Below, in pieces: positions 8,407 to 17,064 of a stretch of 57,803 bases of DNA. A program made the translations under genes and the position numbers. The notes below the pieces were generated by a model. It worked only from the letters and a program-made list of their open reading frames with translations, was not told where the DNA came from and did no database searches. The stretch is taken from NCBI RefSeq assembly GCF_947493425.1, contig NZ_CANLRP010000036.1, positions 1 through 57,803 on the forward strand. Reading direction: 5' to 3'. Source of the stretch: an uncultured Microscilla sp. GTDB lineage: Bacteria > Bacteroidota > Bacteroidia > Cytophagales > Microscillaceae. The stretch's first letter is position 1, and each line of letters opens with the position of its first letter.

Positions 8407-11181
8407 TTGGAGAACTCTTCCTCGAATAAAATAAACAGTGAAGTGGACAAGCACGAAAAGCCAGTGCAAGCCAATGGTTCCACGCAAAATACCTTGCCTT
8501 CTAATGGGGAACATACCCAAATAAACGCAGTATCGGATGTAATAAAAACCGACCCTAAACCCACCCAGCATTTTACCCAGCGCTATCGTTTTGCCCTTAC
8601 CATTACTGCCCTCATGTTTCTTACCAGTTATTTGTTGATTAGTTATGAATTGAGAGATCAATCGAAATATACCCAACAGATCAATGATGTGGGCAAGCAG
8701 CGTTTACTGAGTGAACAAATTGCCAAAACAGCATTGCTCATTCAACATTGCAATAGCGCCCGCGACTGTAAAGACAAGGTAGCGTTATTTCAGAAAATGC
8801 TCAAGGTATGGAAGGTGCGTCAGGCAGAGCTACACTATGGCGACTCTACCAAAGGGGCAATGGTGCAAAACAGTGATAGTATACGGGCAATGTATCAACA
8901 AACCGATAAGTATTACCAGCCCTTGCGCCACGCCTGCGATCGTTTGGATGCCCTCATCTTAAAAAAACGAATCAACCGATTGCTCATCAAACGTGCTGTA
9001 CAGTTTATTTTGCTCAACGAAGACGACTACATCAGACAAATGGATGCTATAGCCAATCAATACGACCAAGAGGCTAAAACATCTATCCGTCGTTTGCACA
9101 ACATTCAAATAGGCTTGCTCTTGATTGCCTTTCTTACCCTTATTTTGCAAGAGTTTCAAATATTTCAACCTGTAGTGCGTCGCTTGCAGTTGTACCTCGA
9201 TGGCATTCAAAAAGCCACCAGTCAATCGCAGCAAAAAAATCAGGAACTGGAACAAGCCTACGACTCGCTCAAAGAAGAAGAAGAGCGTACTCGGCAAAAC
9301 TCGGAGGTGTTGACCGAGATTAACAACAACTTGTTGCGTACTCAAATGGAACTGACCTCGGCGCACGACGAACTAAAGCTGAAAAACCGAGAGCTAGAAG
9401 AAGCCTCAGAAATTATAAGTTTGAACGAAAAGCTGGAAACTGCCCGTTTTTTCGATAATTCAGTGAGTCATTTTTCGGCGGTGATGAACTGGAAAAACAA
9501 CCAGGATTTGTATAGTTGGAGCGACCACTTGCTTACTCACCTGGTGCCTTTTGTGAATGGGCTTCAGGCGGTTATTTATGCCTTTGACGAAGAGCAACAA
9601 CGCTTGCTTGCTACGGGAGGACATGCGGTAGCCAAGGATTTTTATGAAGTAAGGCAACAGCTCGAACTGGGCGAAACAATGGTGGGACAGGTAGCCAAAA
9701 GCCGTGAAGCCATTTATGTACAAAACATAGAAAGTAGTCATTTTGAGACCCTTTCGGGAACTTCTGAAATTTATCCGAAAAATATTTTTATTCTGCCGTT
9801 GATCTACAACGAAGTACTTTGTGGCGTGCTGGAACTTACCAGTATTGAGGCTTTTGAAGAGCGTCACCTGGAGGTGCTACGTCGTCTGAGCGAAACCATT
9901 GGGGCAAATCTCAATGCTTTGCGTAGCCAGACTCAAATCAACCACTTGTTGCTAGAGTCGCAAAAAGCCCAAAAAGAACTCGAAAATAGCTTGTTGACAA
10001 TTCAGCAGACTGAAGAGCGTTTTCGTAAGCTTGCCGAAGTAACCCAAGAAGGTTTATTGTTTTTGAATGAAGAAAGCCTGGACGTAAAAGATGCCAATCC
10101 GGTGTTGTCGCGTATGTTGGGCTATAATAAGGTAAGCGATCTGCAAGGCAAAAACTATTTGATGTTTATTGCCCCAGAGTACCGGGTAGAAATAGAGCAA
10201 GTGTCTATTATAGACAAACGTGCAGTGCACGAAACGATGGCGTTGCGTAAAGATGGTGACACGTTTCCGATTGAACTACAGGCACGCCGGGTAACTTACA
10301 ATGAAGATACTATGGTGGTGTTGTCGGTAAGGGACATTACTGAACGTAAAAAAACCGAAAAAGAGCTCGAAGAAGCCAACCGTATTGCCAGCCTGGTAAA
10401 AGAACTCGAAAAGAAAAATAAAGACATTACGGCAAGTATAGAATACGCCCAGCGCATTCAAGAAGCTATTTTACCTAACAGCGATATGTTGAAAGGGTTT
10501 TTGCAGCATTTTGTATTGTACCACCCCAAAGACATTGTTTCGGGAGATTTCTATTGGATGACTGAAAAAAACGAGCATACCTTTGTAGCAGCTGTAGACT
10601 GTACCGGGCACGGGGTGCCAGGCGCTTTTATGTCGTTGATTGGGTATTCTCAGCTTAATAAAATCATTATTGAGCAAGGGGCAGTACGACCCGATGAGAT
10701 TTTGACCAAGCTCGATGCTGGAGTAAGCGAGGCTTTGCGCCAACAAGAAGGGAAGTCTAAGTCACGCGATGGGATGGACCTGGGGTTGATTGCGCTTAAT
10801 ATTTATGAGAAAAAACTGAGCTTTGCCGGAGCCTACCGTCCGATGTATTTGGTGCGCCAAGGCGAATTGCTTGAGTACAAGGGCAACTCTTTTTCGATTG
10901 GTGGAAACTTTAAATCTAAAAAGAAGAAAAAGCAGTTTACCCAAATTGATATAGAATTGCAAAACGGTGACACCATTTACATTGCTTCTGATGGTTACGC
11001 CGATCAGTTTGGCGGACCGCATAACAGAAAGTATATGACCAAAAACTTTAAACGTTTTTTACTCACTATTCAACAATTTGACCTGGAGCGTCAAAAAGAG
11101 ATGTTGTACCATGAGCTACGCCAGTGGCAAGGCGAGCATCGCCAAATGGACGATATTTTGGTAATCGGCTTGAGGTTTTAA
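8407..11181 (+). CDS. Membrane sensor with PilJ-like, GAF, PAS and SpoIIE phosphatase domains
   Basis: A 924-residue sensor ending in a PP2C-type (SpoIIE) serine phosphatase. The order is a polar N-terminus, TM1 (62-83), an extracytoplasmic PilJ/type IV-pili-like helical domain with VGKQRLLSEQIAK (90-225), TM2 (233-255), coiled coil (268-345), GAF (365-515), PAS with a PAC-like tail (540-655), a second coil and SpoIIE (690-924). Phosphatase signatures are VSGDFYWM, DCTGHGVPGAFMS, DGYADQF and MDDILVIG, all with metal-binding Asp residues. The start is uncertain: TTG at 8407 or GTG at 8443, since the next ATG is inside TM1. Likely targets are STAS-type anti-sigma antagonists such as the one at 35175. 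Confidence 0.9.
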   Translation: MENSSSNKINSEVDKHEKPVQANGSTQNTLPSNGEHTQINAVSDVIKTDPKPTQHFTQRYRFALTITALMFLTSYLLISYELRDQSKYTQQINDVGKQRLLSEQIAKTALLIQHCNSARDCKDKVALFQKMLKVWKVRQAELHYGDSTKGAMVQNSDSIRAMYQQTDKYYQPLRHACDRLDALILKKRINRLLIKRAVQFILLNEDDYIRQMDAIANQYDQEAKTSIRRLHNIQIGLLLIAFLTLILQEFQIFQPVVRRLQLYLDGIQKATSQSQQKNQELEQAYDSLKEEEERTRQNSEVLTEINNNLLRTQMELTSAHDELKLKNRELEEASEIISLNEKLETARFFDNSVSHFSAVMNWKNNQDLYSWSDHLLTHLVPFVNGLQAVIYAFDEEQQRLLATGGHAVAKDFYEVRQQLELGETMVGQVAKSREAIYVQNIESSHFETLSGTSEIYPKNIFILPLIYNEVLCGVLELTSIEAFEERHLEVLRRLSETIGANLNALRSQTQINHLLLESQKAQKELENSLLTIQQTEERFRKLAEVTQEGLLFLNEESLDVKDANPVLSRMLGYNKVSDLQGKNYLMFIAPEYRVEIEQVSIIDKRAVHETMALRKDGDTFPIELQARRVTYNEDTMVVLSVRDITERKKTEKELEEANRIASLVKELEKKNKDITASIEYAQRIQEAILPNSDMLKGFLQHFVLYHPKDIVSGDFYWMTEKNEHTFVAAVDCTGHGVPGAFMSLIGYSQLNKIIIEQGAVRPDEILTKLDAGVSEALRQQEGKSKSRDGMDLGLIALNIYEKKLSFAGAYRPMYLVRQGELLEYKGNSFSIGGNFKSKKKKKQFTQIDIELQNGDTIYIASDGYADQFGGPHNRKYMTKNFKRFLLTIQQFDLERQKEMLYHELRQWQGEHRQMDDILVIGLRF

Positions 11182-11204
11182 ATGTATGCTTGCTATCAAC
11201 GAAG

Positions 11205-11473
11205 GCGACTTCACCCAGCATGCCCCTGGCTATTTTGCCCACTGATGGTACAATGTTTTGGATGATTTGCACAATGTGTTCCCAGTTGTAGGTAAAAAGC
11301 TTACCCTTGCCCTTCTTCCCAAAGCCCTTGATCTTGTTTTTGATAAAGCGCATGATTTTAGCCATCAACTCATCCACAGGCTTCTTCAATCGCATCAATA
11401 TCTTTTTGATGCGGGCGCTTACATTGCCCAGGCGCATCATGCGCGCGAGGAAGTCATATTTTCTAAAAATCAA
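11205..11473 (-). pseudogene. Scrambled remnant of toxin core cassettes
   Basis: Minus-strand translation gives two core pieces in reversed order. The first is DFLARMMRLGNVSARIKK... through KNKIKGFGKKGKGK (about 11450-11300). It is followed directly by NWEHIVQIIQNIVPSVGKIA (about 11290-11205), which precedes the first piece in the intact 1353-residue protein. The open frame continues antisense into the phosphatase gene and so is not a real C-terminus. It reads as two cassettes whose toxin and immunity parts were deleted and whose core ends were joined. The second piece is more diverged in DNA than the first. Confidence 0.7.
11307..11346. repeat. 40-bp exact repeat, copy 1 (KNKIKGFGKKGK linker)
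   Basis: These 40 bases are identical to 16009-16048. They encode, on the minus strand, the basic linker IKNKIKGFGKKGK that joins the toxin core to variable C-terminal domains in two different cassettes. Confidence 0.85.
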
Positions 11474-12941
11474 TAATTACTTGAGAGTATTGCTCTAATA
11501 TTTTTTTTTGTTTTTGAGGATGTATGGGGTTATTGCTCAACTTAATATACTCTATACTAGGAGGGATTTCAAAGTCAATATCTGTCAGATTGTTATTGGA
11601 TAAATCTATAATTTGTAAATGAGGAAATTGTGTGGGAGAAATCTGGAAAAAAGATATTTCGTTAAAGCTTAAATAAAGTGACTCCATTGACTGATAAACT
11701 ATTTGACCTAAGCCTTTTACTTCCTTGAGTTTGTTTCCCATAACAGTTAAATCTTTCAAATTGGGAGGAAGCTGAGTATAGCTATCTAATTTACTAAGTT
11801 GATTTCGGGAGAGGTTAAGCTTTGTAAGCTTTTGTAGTGCTATAAGGTGATCAGGAAAATTAGTAAGAAGGTTACCTGAAAAATCCACTTCTTGAAGCTC
11901 GTCTAGGTAAGCGCAAGTTAATGAAATATCTAAAAGTTTATTATCAGACATATACAACCTTTTTAATAATTTTAGATTGCCAATGCTTTCTGTTAATTTT
12001 TCTATTTGGTTATGATGCAAGTTTAACTCCTCAATTGATTTACAGTTCCCAATAAACTCAGGGAACTGACTAAGTTGATTATTACTTAAATCTAATAACT
12101 TTAGACGATGGAGCTGCGCTAATTCATTTGGTAGCTCCTCAATTTGGTTAGCTGCCAAATCGAGCACCTCTAAACTAGTAAGTGTTGCAATTGTTTTAGG
12201 GCAATTTTTTAATGAATTTTTGAATAGGGTAAGTTCTTTTAGTTTTTTTAAGGAAACCACACCATCAGGTATTGCCTTTATATTGTTACTTGTCAAGTAC
12301 AACTTTTCAAGATTAACCATCTTCCCTATAGAGTCTGGTAATATGGTTAGCTCATTATTATTTAAATTAAGAACCTTTAAAGAGGTCAGTTTCCCAATAT
12401 TACTGGGAATTTCTTTTATTTGATTTTGCATCAGGTATAGTTCCTCAAGGCAAGAAAGAGGTAAAACTTCTTCAGGAAAACTAGTAAACTTATTGTAACC
12501 CAGATTCAAATGAGTAAGCAGGCCAAGCTCGGACAAAGACAAAGGAATATTACTTAGTTCATTTGTTTCCAAATCCAAAAAACATAACTGGGTCAGTTGA
12601 TTGATTTCCTCTGGGATTTCTTGTAGTTGATTATCAACTAAAGATAACTTAGTGAGTTTAGCGAGTTGAGTAATTGCTAAAGGAAATATCATAAACATAT
12701 TGCCACCAACCACACTCCCTAGAATCAATTCTTCTAGGTTTGTTAGGTTAGCAAAACTCTCAGGAAGTTCCTTAATTTCGTTTCCATCCAAATGCAGTAC
12801 TTTAAGAGAGGATAAGTCTGCAATATCGTTAGGTATGGAGTTTATGTCATTATTACTTAATTTAATGGATTCCCATCCTACAAGTTCTTTTACTGGGGGA
12901 AATGTATTTAAAAATTGATTGCTTAAATCTTGCTCCTTCAT
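11463..12941 (-). CDS. Leucine-rich-repeat protein, probable immunity to the deaminase-like toxin
   Basis: From the ATG at 12941 this is a 492-residue protein made almost entirely of about 17-18 leucine-rich repeats of roughly 23 residues (consensus L.xLxLxxNxLxxLPxxIxxL). It has no signal peptide and is probably cytoplasmic. It starts 7 bases after the stop of the deaminase-like cassette, the same gap as in the neighbouring toxin/partner pair. LRR proteins are known among immunity proteins of polymorphic toxins, so immunity is the leading hypothesis. Its stop overlaps the next core scar by a few bases. An independent LRR function cannot be excluded. Confidence 0.75.
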   Translation of the reverse strand: MKEQDLSNQFLNTFPPVKELVGWESIKLSNNDINSIPNDIADLSSLKVLHLDGNEIKELPESFANLTNLEELILGSVVGGNMFMIFPLAITQLAKLTKLSLVDNQLQEIPEEINQLTQLCFLDLETNELSNIPLSLSELGLLTHLNLGYNKFTSFPEEVLPLSCLEELYLMQNQIKEIPSNIGKLTSLKVLNLNNNELTILPDSIGKMVNLEKLYLTSNNIKAIPDGVVSLKKLKELTLFKNSLKNCPKTIATLTSLEVLDLAANQIEELPNELAQLHRLKLLDLSNNQLSQFPEFIGNCKSIEELNLHHNQIEKLTESIGNLKLLKRLYMSDNKLLDISLTCAYLDELQEVDFSGNLLTNFPDHLIALQKLTKLNLSRNQLSKLDSYTQLPPNLKDLTVMGNKLKEVKGLGQIVYQSMESLYLSFNEISFFQISPTQFPHLQIIDLSNNNLTDIDFEIPPSIEYIKLSNNPIHPQKQKKILEQYSQVIIDF

Positions 12942-12948
12942 AAATGTA

Positions 12949-14040
12949 TTACAGGCTTTGGTAAGGTTGTATCGTTTTGGCATAAAAATCCTTTACTGCT
13001 TTTTTGAGTAAAGGATCTTTTACTGCACTTTCTAACATATCTAAGTTAAGAAAAACAGTTTGTTTTTTGAACTTCTTTAATGAATTCACAGAGTTCTCAA
13101 GCTGTCCACCTTCTCTACCTTCATAAATATCTAAATAATACAAACTAAAGTCAATATTAGGATATTGTCTAGCAAGTTTGGTAAGCACTCCGTTACATCT
13201 GTTTAAGCAAGGAACCTTTCTTACGGCAAGCTCTACCTCTTTTGGGTCTTGTCCGTTATTTTGTTTTTTGTATTCATCAAGCAAAACAGGAAATTGTTTT
13301 GCAAGGACTTCTTCTGCATGATCACCTTTAGGTACATTTCGAACGTAATCTATTGAAAGAGGATTATTATCAAACTCCCAAGCAATCCATACAATCCCTT
13401 TGACACGATTATTAAAATGCTCATGAATATCCCATAACAATGCTGCAAAGTGTTCTGGACTGGCTTTTACATAGACCTTTTTTTCCCATTTATCCTTTCC
13501 TCCTCTTATGGCTACATCTTTTAGCCCTTCAGGTTTTAATTTTTTTTCTACATTGTGTGCTATATTTTCAAATTGATCTTCATTTTTTAGATTATGATGA
13601 CGAGTAAGTTCTTGTTTGGCTTTTTCTTTAACCTTTTTACTCTGAGGAGTATCCTTCCCATCCTGTTTGTTCTTCTCCTTCTCTTTACCCCCCTTCTTTT
13701 TCTTCTTAAACCCTCTCAACTTCTTCTTAATCCAAGCCATTACCTTCGCCATCAACTCATCCACAGGCTTCTTCAATCGCATCAATATCTTTTTGATGCG
13801 GGCGCTTACATTGCCCAGGCGCATCATGCGCGCCATAAAGTCGAGCAACAGGGGCACAAAGTTGGCGAGGGTGTTTTCAATAAACTTGGCGGCTTCGCCC
13901 AGCATCCCCATGGCTATTTTACCCACCGACGATACAATATTTTGGATAATCTGCACAATGCGTTCCCAATTGTTGATGAGCCACATGGCAAAGTTATTAC
14001 CTTGGGCATAAAATAAAACCTTGCCCAAGTTAATGAACAT
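12949..14040 (-). CDS. Toxin cassette: truncated core plus deaminase-like C-terminal domain
   Basis: The frame is open to 14139, but the first ATG clear of the upstream gene is at 14040, 22 bases after its stop (363 residues). After a short unrelated stretch, AMWLINNWERIVQ through RGFKKKKKG repeats the core of the 1353-residue protein. A Lys-rich linker leads to a new C-terminal domain of about 220 residues. It carries KGDHAEEVL (residue near 241) and VPCLNRCNGVL (near 277), the HAE and PCxxC zinc-site motifs of the cytidine deaminase superfamily. Several polymorphic toxins use this fold to deaminate nucleic acids or nucleotides; the substrate here is unknown. Without the full N-terminus it is probably an exchange cassette rather than a deliverable effector. 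Confidence 0.75.
   Translation of the reverse strand: MFINLGKVLFYAQGNNFAMWLINNWERIVQIIQNIVSSVGKIAMGMLGEAAKFIENTLANFVPLLLDFMARMMRLGNVSARIKKILMRLKKPVDELMAKVMAWIKKKLRGFKKKKKGGKEKEKNKQDGKDTPQSKKVKEKAKQELTRHHNLKNEDQFENIAHNVEKKLKPEGLKDVAIRGGKDKWEKKVYVKASPEHFAALLWDIHEHFNNRVKGIVWIAWEFDNNPLSIDYVRNVPKGDHAEEVLAKQFPVLLDEYKKQNNGQDPKEVELAVRKVPCLNRCNGVLTKLARQYPNIDFSLYYLDIYEGREGGQLENSVNSLKKFKKQTVFLNLDMLESAVKDPLLKKAVKDFYAKTIQPYQSL
13691..13990 (-). repeat. 300-bp core repeat, copy A
   Basis: This stretch matches 19120-19419 base by base at a constant offset of 5429, with about 8 differences in 300 (about 97% identity by eye). It encodes AMWLINNWERIVQ through RGFKKKKKG. Homology stops sharply at both ends, where the flanking C-terminal and N-terminal sequences become unrelated. 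Confidence 0.9.
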
Positions 14041-14062
14041 GGTTTTTATTTTGGTGGTAAAC

Positions 14063-14566
14063 TCATTCCCATTCAGGATCACCAAAACCATCTTGTAACT
14101 CCCAGTTGAGTTCTTTGAGTATAGGACGCATTTTGCCAAGTTCTATTCCAGACAAATACTCTGAGAAGTTTGATTTTATACGGATTGTTTCGGGAAGCTT
14201 TCCAAAACCAAACTCATGTACTATCTCAGGGATCACTTTCTCCAAAATTTCATTGCCCAGACTTTCATGAGCCGAAAAACCACCATAATGTAGAAACCAC
14301 TCTATTTCACATTTATCTATTGCTAAATATCGTCTAAACCTTTCAATAATCATCTCGCTTAATCCATAAAAACCTAATGCTACCCCTGAACCATCAGCGT
14401 TACTCTTGAGCTCTGATATTACCACAATCACTTTTGGTGTGTCTTTCCAGATAAATAGTCGTAAAAGGCAATGCTCCTGAATACTCTCAGAGTTCATCCA
14501 TCTGAAAATAGTTTTCAGGTGCTGAACACCATCCTGTTCAGAGATTATGACTTTTTTATTTTCCAT
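14063..14566 (-). CDS. Probable immunity protein for the FolD-like toxin cassette
   Basis: An unrecognised 167-residue protein without signal peptide or membrane segment. I take the ATG at 14566 (MENKKV), 7 bases after the stop of the FolD-like cassette; a longer frame to 14590 would overlap the toxin and lacks a good start. It has acidic and aromatic patches (EWFLHYGGFSAHE near residue 85) and a C-terminus ending FGDPEWE. Position, size and acidity fit a cytoplasmic immunity protein. No family assignment is possible by eye. Confidence 0.65.
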   Translation of the reverse strand: MENKKVIISEQDGVQHLKTIFRWMNSESIQEHCLLRLFIWKDTPKVIVVISELKSNADGSGVALGFYGLSEMIIERFRRYLAIDKCEIEWFLHYGGFSAHESLGNEILEKVIPEIVHEFGFGKLPETIRIKSNFSEYLSGIELGKMRPILKELNWELQDGFGDPEWE

Positions 14567-14573
14567 CAATACT

Positions 14574-16082
14574 TTATTTATCAAAAACAACTTTAAGTTT
14601 CAATCTTGCTCCATCCTCTTTGCTTTCTATATTGTCAGCCTCTACCTTCCAAGAAGGTACTTCAATTCCAAACAACTTGGCTACCCGCTCCATTAACACT
14701 GCCATTTCTACAGGACCTGTCCCCCCAGGCACTGGTGTTACAAATTTTGTTTTGCTTTTTGCCGTAGGGTCTACATCTCCTTTTACATTTTTGGAGGTGA
14801 GCTTATCTACATTTTCTAGAGGAACAAACCCTGTATCAACAATGAGTGTATGATCACCTTTCAAATCCTTTCCTTTTATTAAGCCCTCTTTGCCTACGGT
14901 AGAAATGATGATGTCATATTTTTTCATCAATGCCAAATCTTTTCCTTGATAACCAGAATCATCTACTACCCGTGGGTCTATTATATGAGGTTCTACTCCT
15001 TTTTCTCTCAACATAGTAATTACACCTTCACCAATAAAACCTCCCCCTCCTAATACTACGATCTTTTTGCCAGCTTCTGCAAAAGGCTCAACAATTCGTA
15101 CGATACCTTCAGAAGTAGCTGGATATTTAAACATTCGCTTATCCTTGTCTCCTGAAAGTGCATCTAAATCTTTTTTAGGATTTAATTTTTTTACAATATT
15201 CTCTAATCCCTTAGGGGGAGGAGATTGTACAATAACAGCTCCTATGTTCGTATCTTTATTAAGAGAATCTATCACACGAGCAAACTCTACTTGGCTAATA
15301 TCAGTAGGTAAAGTGCGCATTTCAGCTTCTAAACCTAAGCCAAGGTTTTTTCCTGAGTTTTCTCCAGTTAATTTACCAAAAATCTTCTCTTTCTCTCGTG
15401 CCGAACTCAATGATGCTCGGTGTTTTACCCAGTAAGGATCACTTTCGTCAATAGTCCAAGTAATTACAACTACTTTTTTCTTTTTCTTTGGTTCAGCTTT
15501 ATCAAATATTGGACGATACTTGTTCTTCACTTCACGTCTAGTTACCCCCCCAAACACTTGAACGGCACCTTTATAATCTTTCTTAAGCTCTTCCTTAAAC
15601 TTCTTTTTAAAATCTTCAAGAAGTTTTTCAGGAGATTTAATCCCCTTACCTCCCCCTTTGCCATTATTGTTGGCAGGGAACTCCTCATCGATATTATTAG
15701 GAGCAATTTTTACCCTAAAGTCAATATCTTGATCTTTTTTCTCTTTCTCGAGTGTACCAAAGCTTATTTTAAGTTTTATACCCTTCTTTAGTCTCTTTTG
15801 ATACTTCTTTTCCAGTAATTTAGCACGACGAGTTTTAGACTTATAAAATTTACTAAAGGTATTGTTTTTCTTTTCGGGTTTTTGAAGTTCTTTTTTTATC
15901 TCCTCAAAAATTTCCCTATGCCTCTTCCTATCCACGTCCGTTACCCCATCTTTGCCCTGGTCCTTCTTCATGTCCTTTTTCGTCTGGTCTTTGGTCTCCT
16001 TCTTCTTCTTGCCCTTCTTCCCAAAGCCCTTGATCTTGTTTTTGATAAGGATCAAGCAAGTTATCGAATAAAAAAAGGGCAT
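14574..16082 (-). CDS. Toxin cassette with complete FolD-like C-terminal domain
   Basis: The open frame gives 502 residues. Residues 13-27 are the core linker IKNKIKGFGKKGK. A Lys-rich region and a stretch like KISFGTLEKEKK.. (85-130) follow. From about residue 165 there is a full methylene-tetrahydrofolate dehydrogenase/cyclohydrolase (FolD) fold: DPYWVKHRA with a candidate catalytic Lys, GAVIVQSPPP (Gln kept), NPKKDLDAL (KDxD kept), a Rossmann loop VVLGGGGFIGEG near 346, ISTVGKEGLIKG, GDVDPT and TPVPGGTGPVEMA. FolD makes and consumes one-carbon folates with NAD(P). Here it occupies the toxin position. The only early ATG lies in a terminator loop, so the cassette is probably not expressed as it stands. 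Confidence 0.8.
   Translation of the reverse strand: MPFFYSITCLILIKNKIKGFGKKGKKKKETKDQTKKDMKKDQGKDGVTDVDRKRHREIFEEIKKELQKPEKKNNTFSKFYKSKTRRAKLLEKKYQKRLKKGIKLKISFGTLEKEKKDQDIDFRVKIAPNNIDEEFPANNNGKGGGKGIKSPEKLLEDFKKKFKEELKKDYKGAVQVFGGVTRREVKNKYRPIFDKAEPKKKKKVVVITWTIDESDPYWVKHRASLSSAREKEKIFGKLTGENSGKNLGLGLEAEMRTLPTDISQVEFARVIDSLNKDTNIGAVIVQSPPPKGLENIVKKLNPKKDLDALSGDKDKRMFKYPATSEGIVRIVEPFAEAGKKIVVLGGGGFIGEGVITMLREKGVEPHIIDPRVVDDSGYQGKDLALMKKYDIIISTVGKEGLIKGKDLKGDHTLIVDTGFVPLENVDKLTSKNVKGDVDPTAKSKTKFVTPVPGGTGPVEMAVLMERVAKLFGIEVPSWKVEADNIESKEDGARLKLKVVFDK
16009..16048. repeat. 40-bp exact repeat, copy 2 (KNKIKGFGKKGK linker)
   Basis: Identical to 11307-11346. Core homology of the FolD-like cassette begins exactly here; the bases at higher coordinates are unrelated and contain the terminator. 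Confidence 0.85.
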
Positions 16083-16096
16083 AAAGCCCTTTTTAT
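16071..16096. terminator. Bidirectional terminator upstream of the FolD-like cassette
   Basis: A-run, AAGGGC, loop ATAAA, GCCCTT, T-run: a terminator on either strand. On the minus strand it would stop transcripts coming from the immunity-like ORFs above it. The ATG at 16082 sits in its loop. Confidence 0.85.
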
Positions 16097-16115
16097 ATAA
16101 ACTAGCAAATGTATC

Positions 16116-16343
16116 TTACAATAGATTGATATTAAATGAACGAACTACATTTAATGGTTCATTGTCTGAGTTTGTAAAATTTTCCAATCCGTAATGTGTA
16201 GGTATAGCATACTTTGTTGATGTCTCATCAACTTCTATCTCTAAACCAATATTATCTTCTATAGTTCTAAGTGCTTTTTCTAATCTAGGGGCGTTTAACT
16301 CATAAACTTCAAACTGTTCATTACTTTCAATGTCATAAGGCAA
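16116..16343 (-). pseudogene. C-terminal fragment of an unrecognised (immunity-like) protein
   Basis: The 75-codon frame starts only at a TTG; upstream codons stay open for 8 more residues (ending DVW) without an ATG before a stop. It is acidic (IEDNIGLEIEVDETS) and ends at a TAA followed by a terminator 20 bases on. It is in the same frame as the FolD cassette, separated only by this stop. The most likely reading is the tail of an immunity gene whose front was lost in cassette exchange. Confidence 0.45.
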
Positions 16344-16554
16344 CCATACATCTGATCTTTCGCACCTTTATTTAAAAACTTGCATTTAATAAGTATCTGA
16401 AAATCAATCAACTACAATAAAACATTATTTCAGGTTAAAAACGAAAATTCATAATTCACACTGTTTTGTCGTACTTTTACGTGGTTAGGCTAATTTTTTA
16501 GACTTCATTATTAAACAGTATGTACTAAAAAGAAAATTCACAAAATAAAGTATC
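16344..16554. other. AT-rich spacer in toxin locus
   Basis: No ORF, hairpin or convincing promoter seen. Base composition is clearly more AT-rich than the toxin core. Confidence 0.4.
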
Positions 16555-17064
16555 TTATTTTTTAATTTGAAAAAATAATATTTCGTGAAAATGGTGCGAA
16601 AGACCAGATACATCAGATTGTGTACGAATAGTAAAAACATACCCCATAATAATATCTATGCTTATCCATATCAGATTTTTGGCAAAATATGGCTTGGTTA
16701 TGTCCTCAATCAAGCCATCGCCAAAACAGTCGATCATCATTGGATATGCTTGTGTTTTTTGGCATTCTATTTTTAAAGTATCTAAAAAAGTGGACTTCAC
16801 CTGGTCAAAAGGTAGTTTTTTTACATCTATTACAACCCTTTCTTGAGTACTTGATGTAGGCAGAGTTTCTTGCTGAGTATTCTTTACCCAATCATGCAAA
16901 ACTAAATGATCAAGATAAAGTAATTTTTCATTATAAAATATGTTAAGTATGCTTACAAGCTTTGATAGCATGCTTTCATATAATGAAATATCAACATTTA
17001 AAAAGGTATCACTGCCTTCAAGATACCACTCTCCTATTGCCTTATTTTTTTTATCTATTACCAT
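16555..17064 (-). CDS. Unrecognised protein in toxin/immunity array, 169 aa
   Basis: A 169-residue soluble protein with no signal peptide. It begins with an acidic/aromatic stretch (IGEWYLEGSD) and includes YFAKNLIWISIDIIMGYVF near residue 135. Its ATG overlaps the stop of the preceding short ORF (TAATG), so the two are either coupled genes or one gene split by a frameshift. It lies downstream of the main toxin and its presumed immunity gene, where spare immunity genes accumulate in polymorphic-toxin loci. I know no family for it. Confidence 0.55.
   Translation of the reverse strand: MVIDKKNKAIGEWYLEGSDTFLNVDISLYESMLSKLVSILNIFYNEKLLYLDHLVLHDWVKNTQQETLPTSSTQERVVIDVKKLPFDQVKSTFLDTLKIECQKTQAYPMMIDCFGDGLIEDITKPYFAKNLIWISIDIIMGYVFTIRTQSDVSGLSHHFHEILFFQIKK

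Noticed and set aside
11066..11473. A 135-codon minus-strand ORF as a real gene
   Set aside because: Its second half is antisense to the SpoIIE domain of the phosphatase, and its core pieces are in the wrong order.
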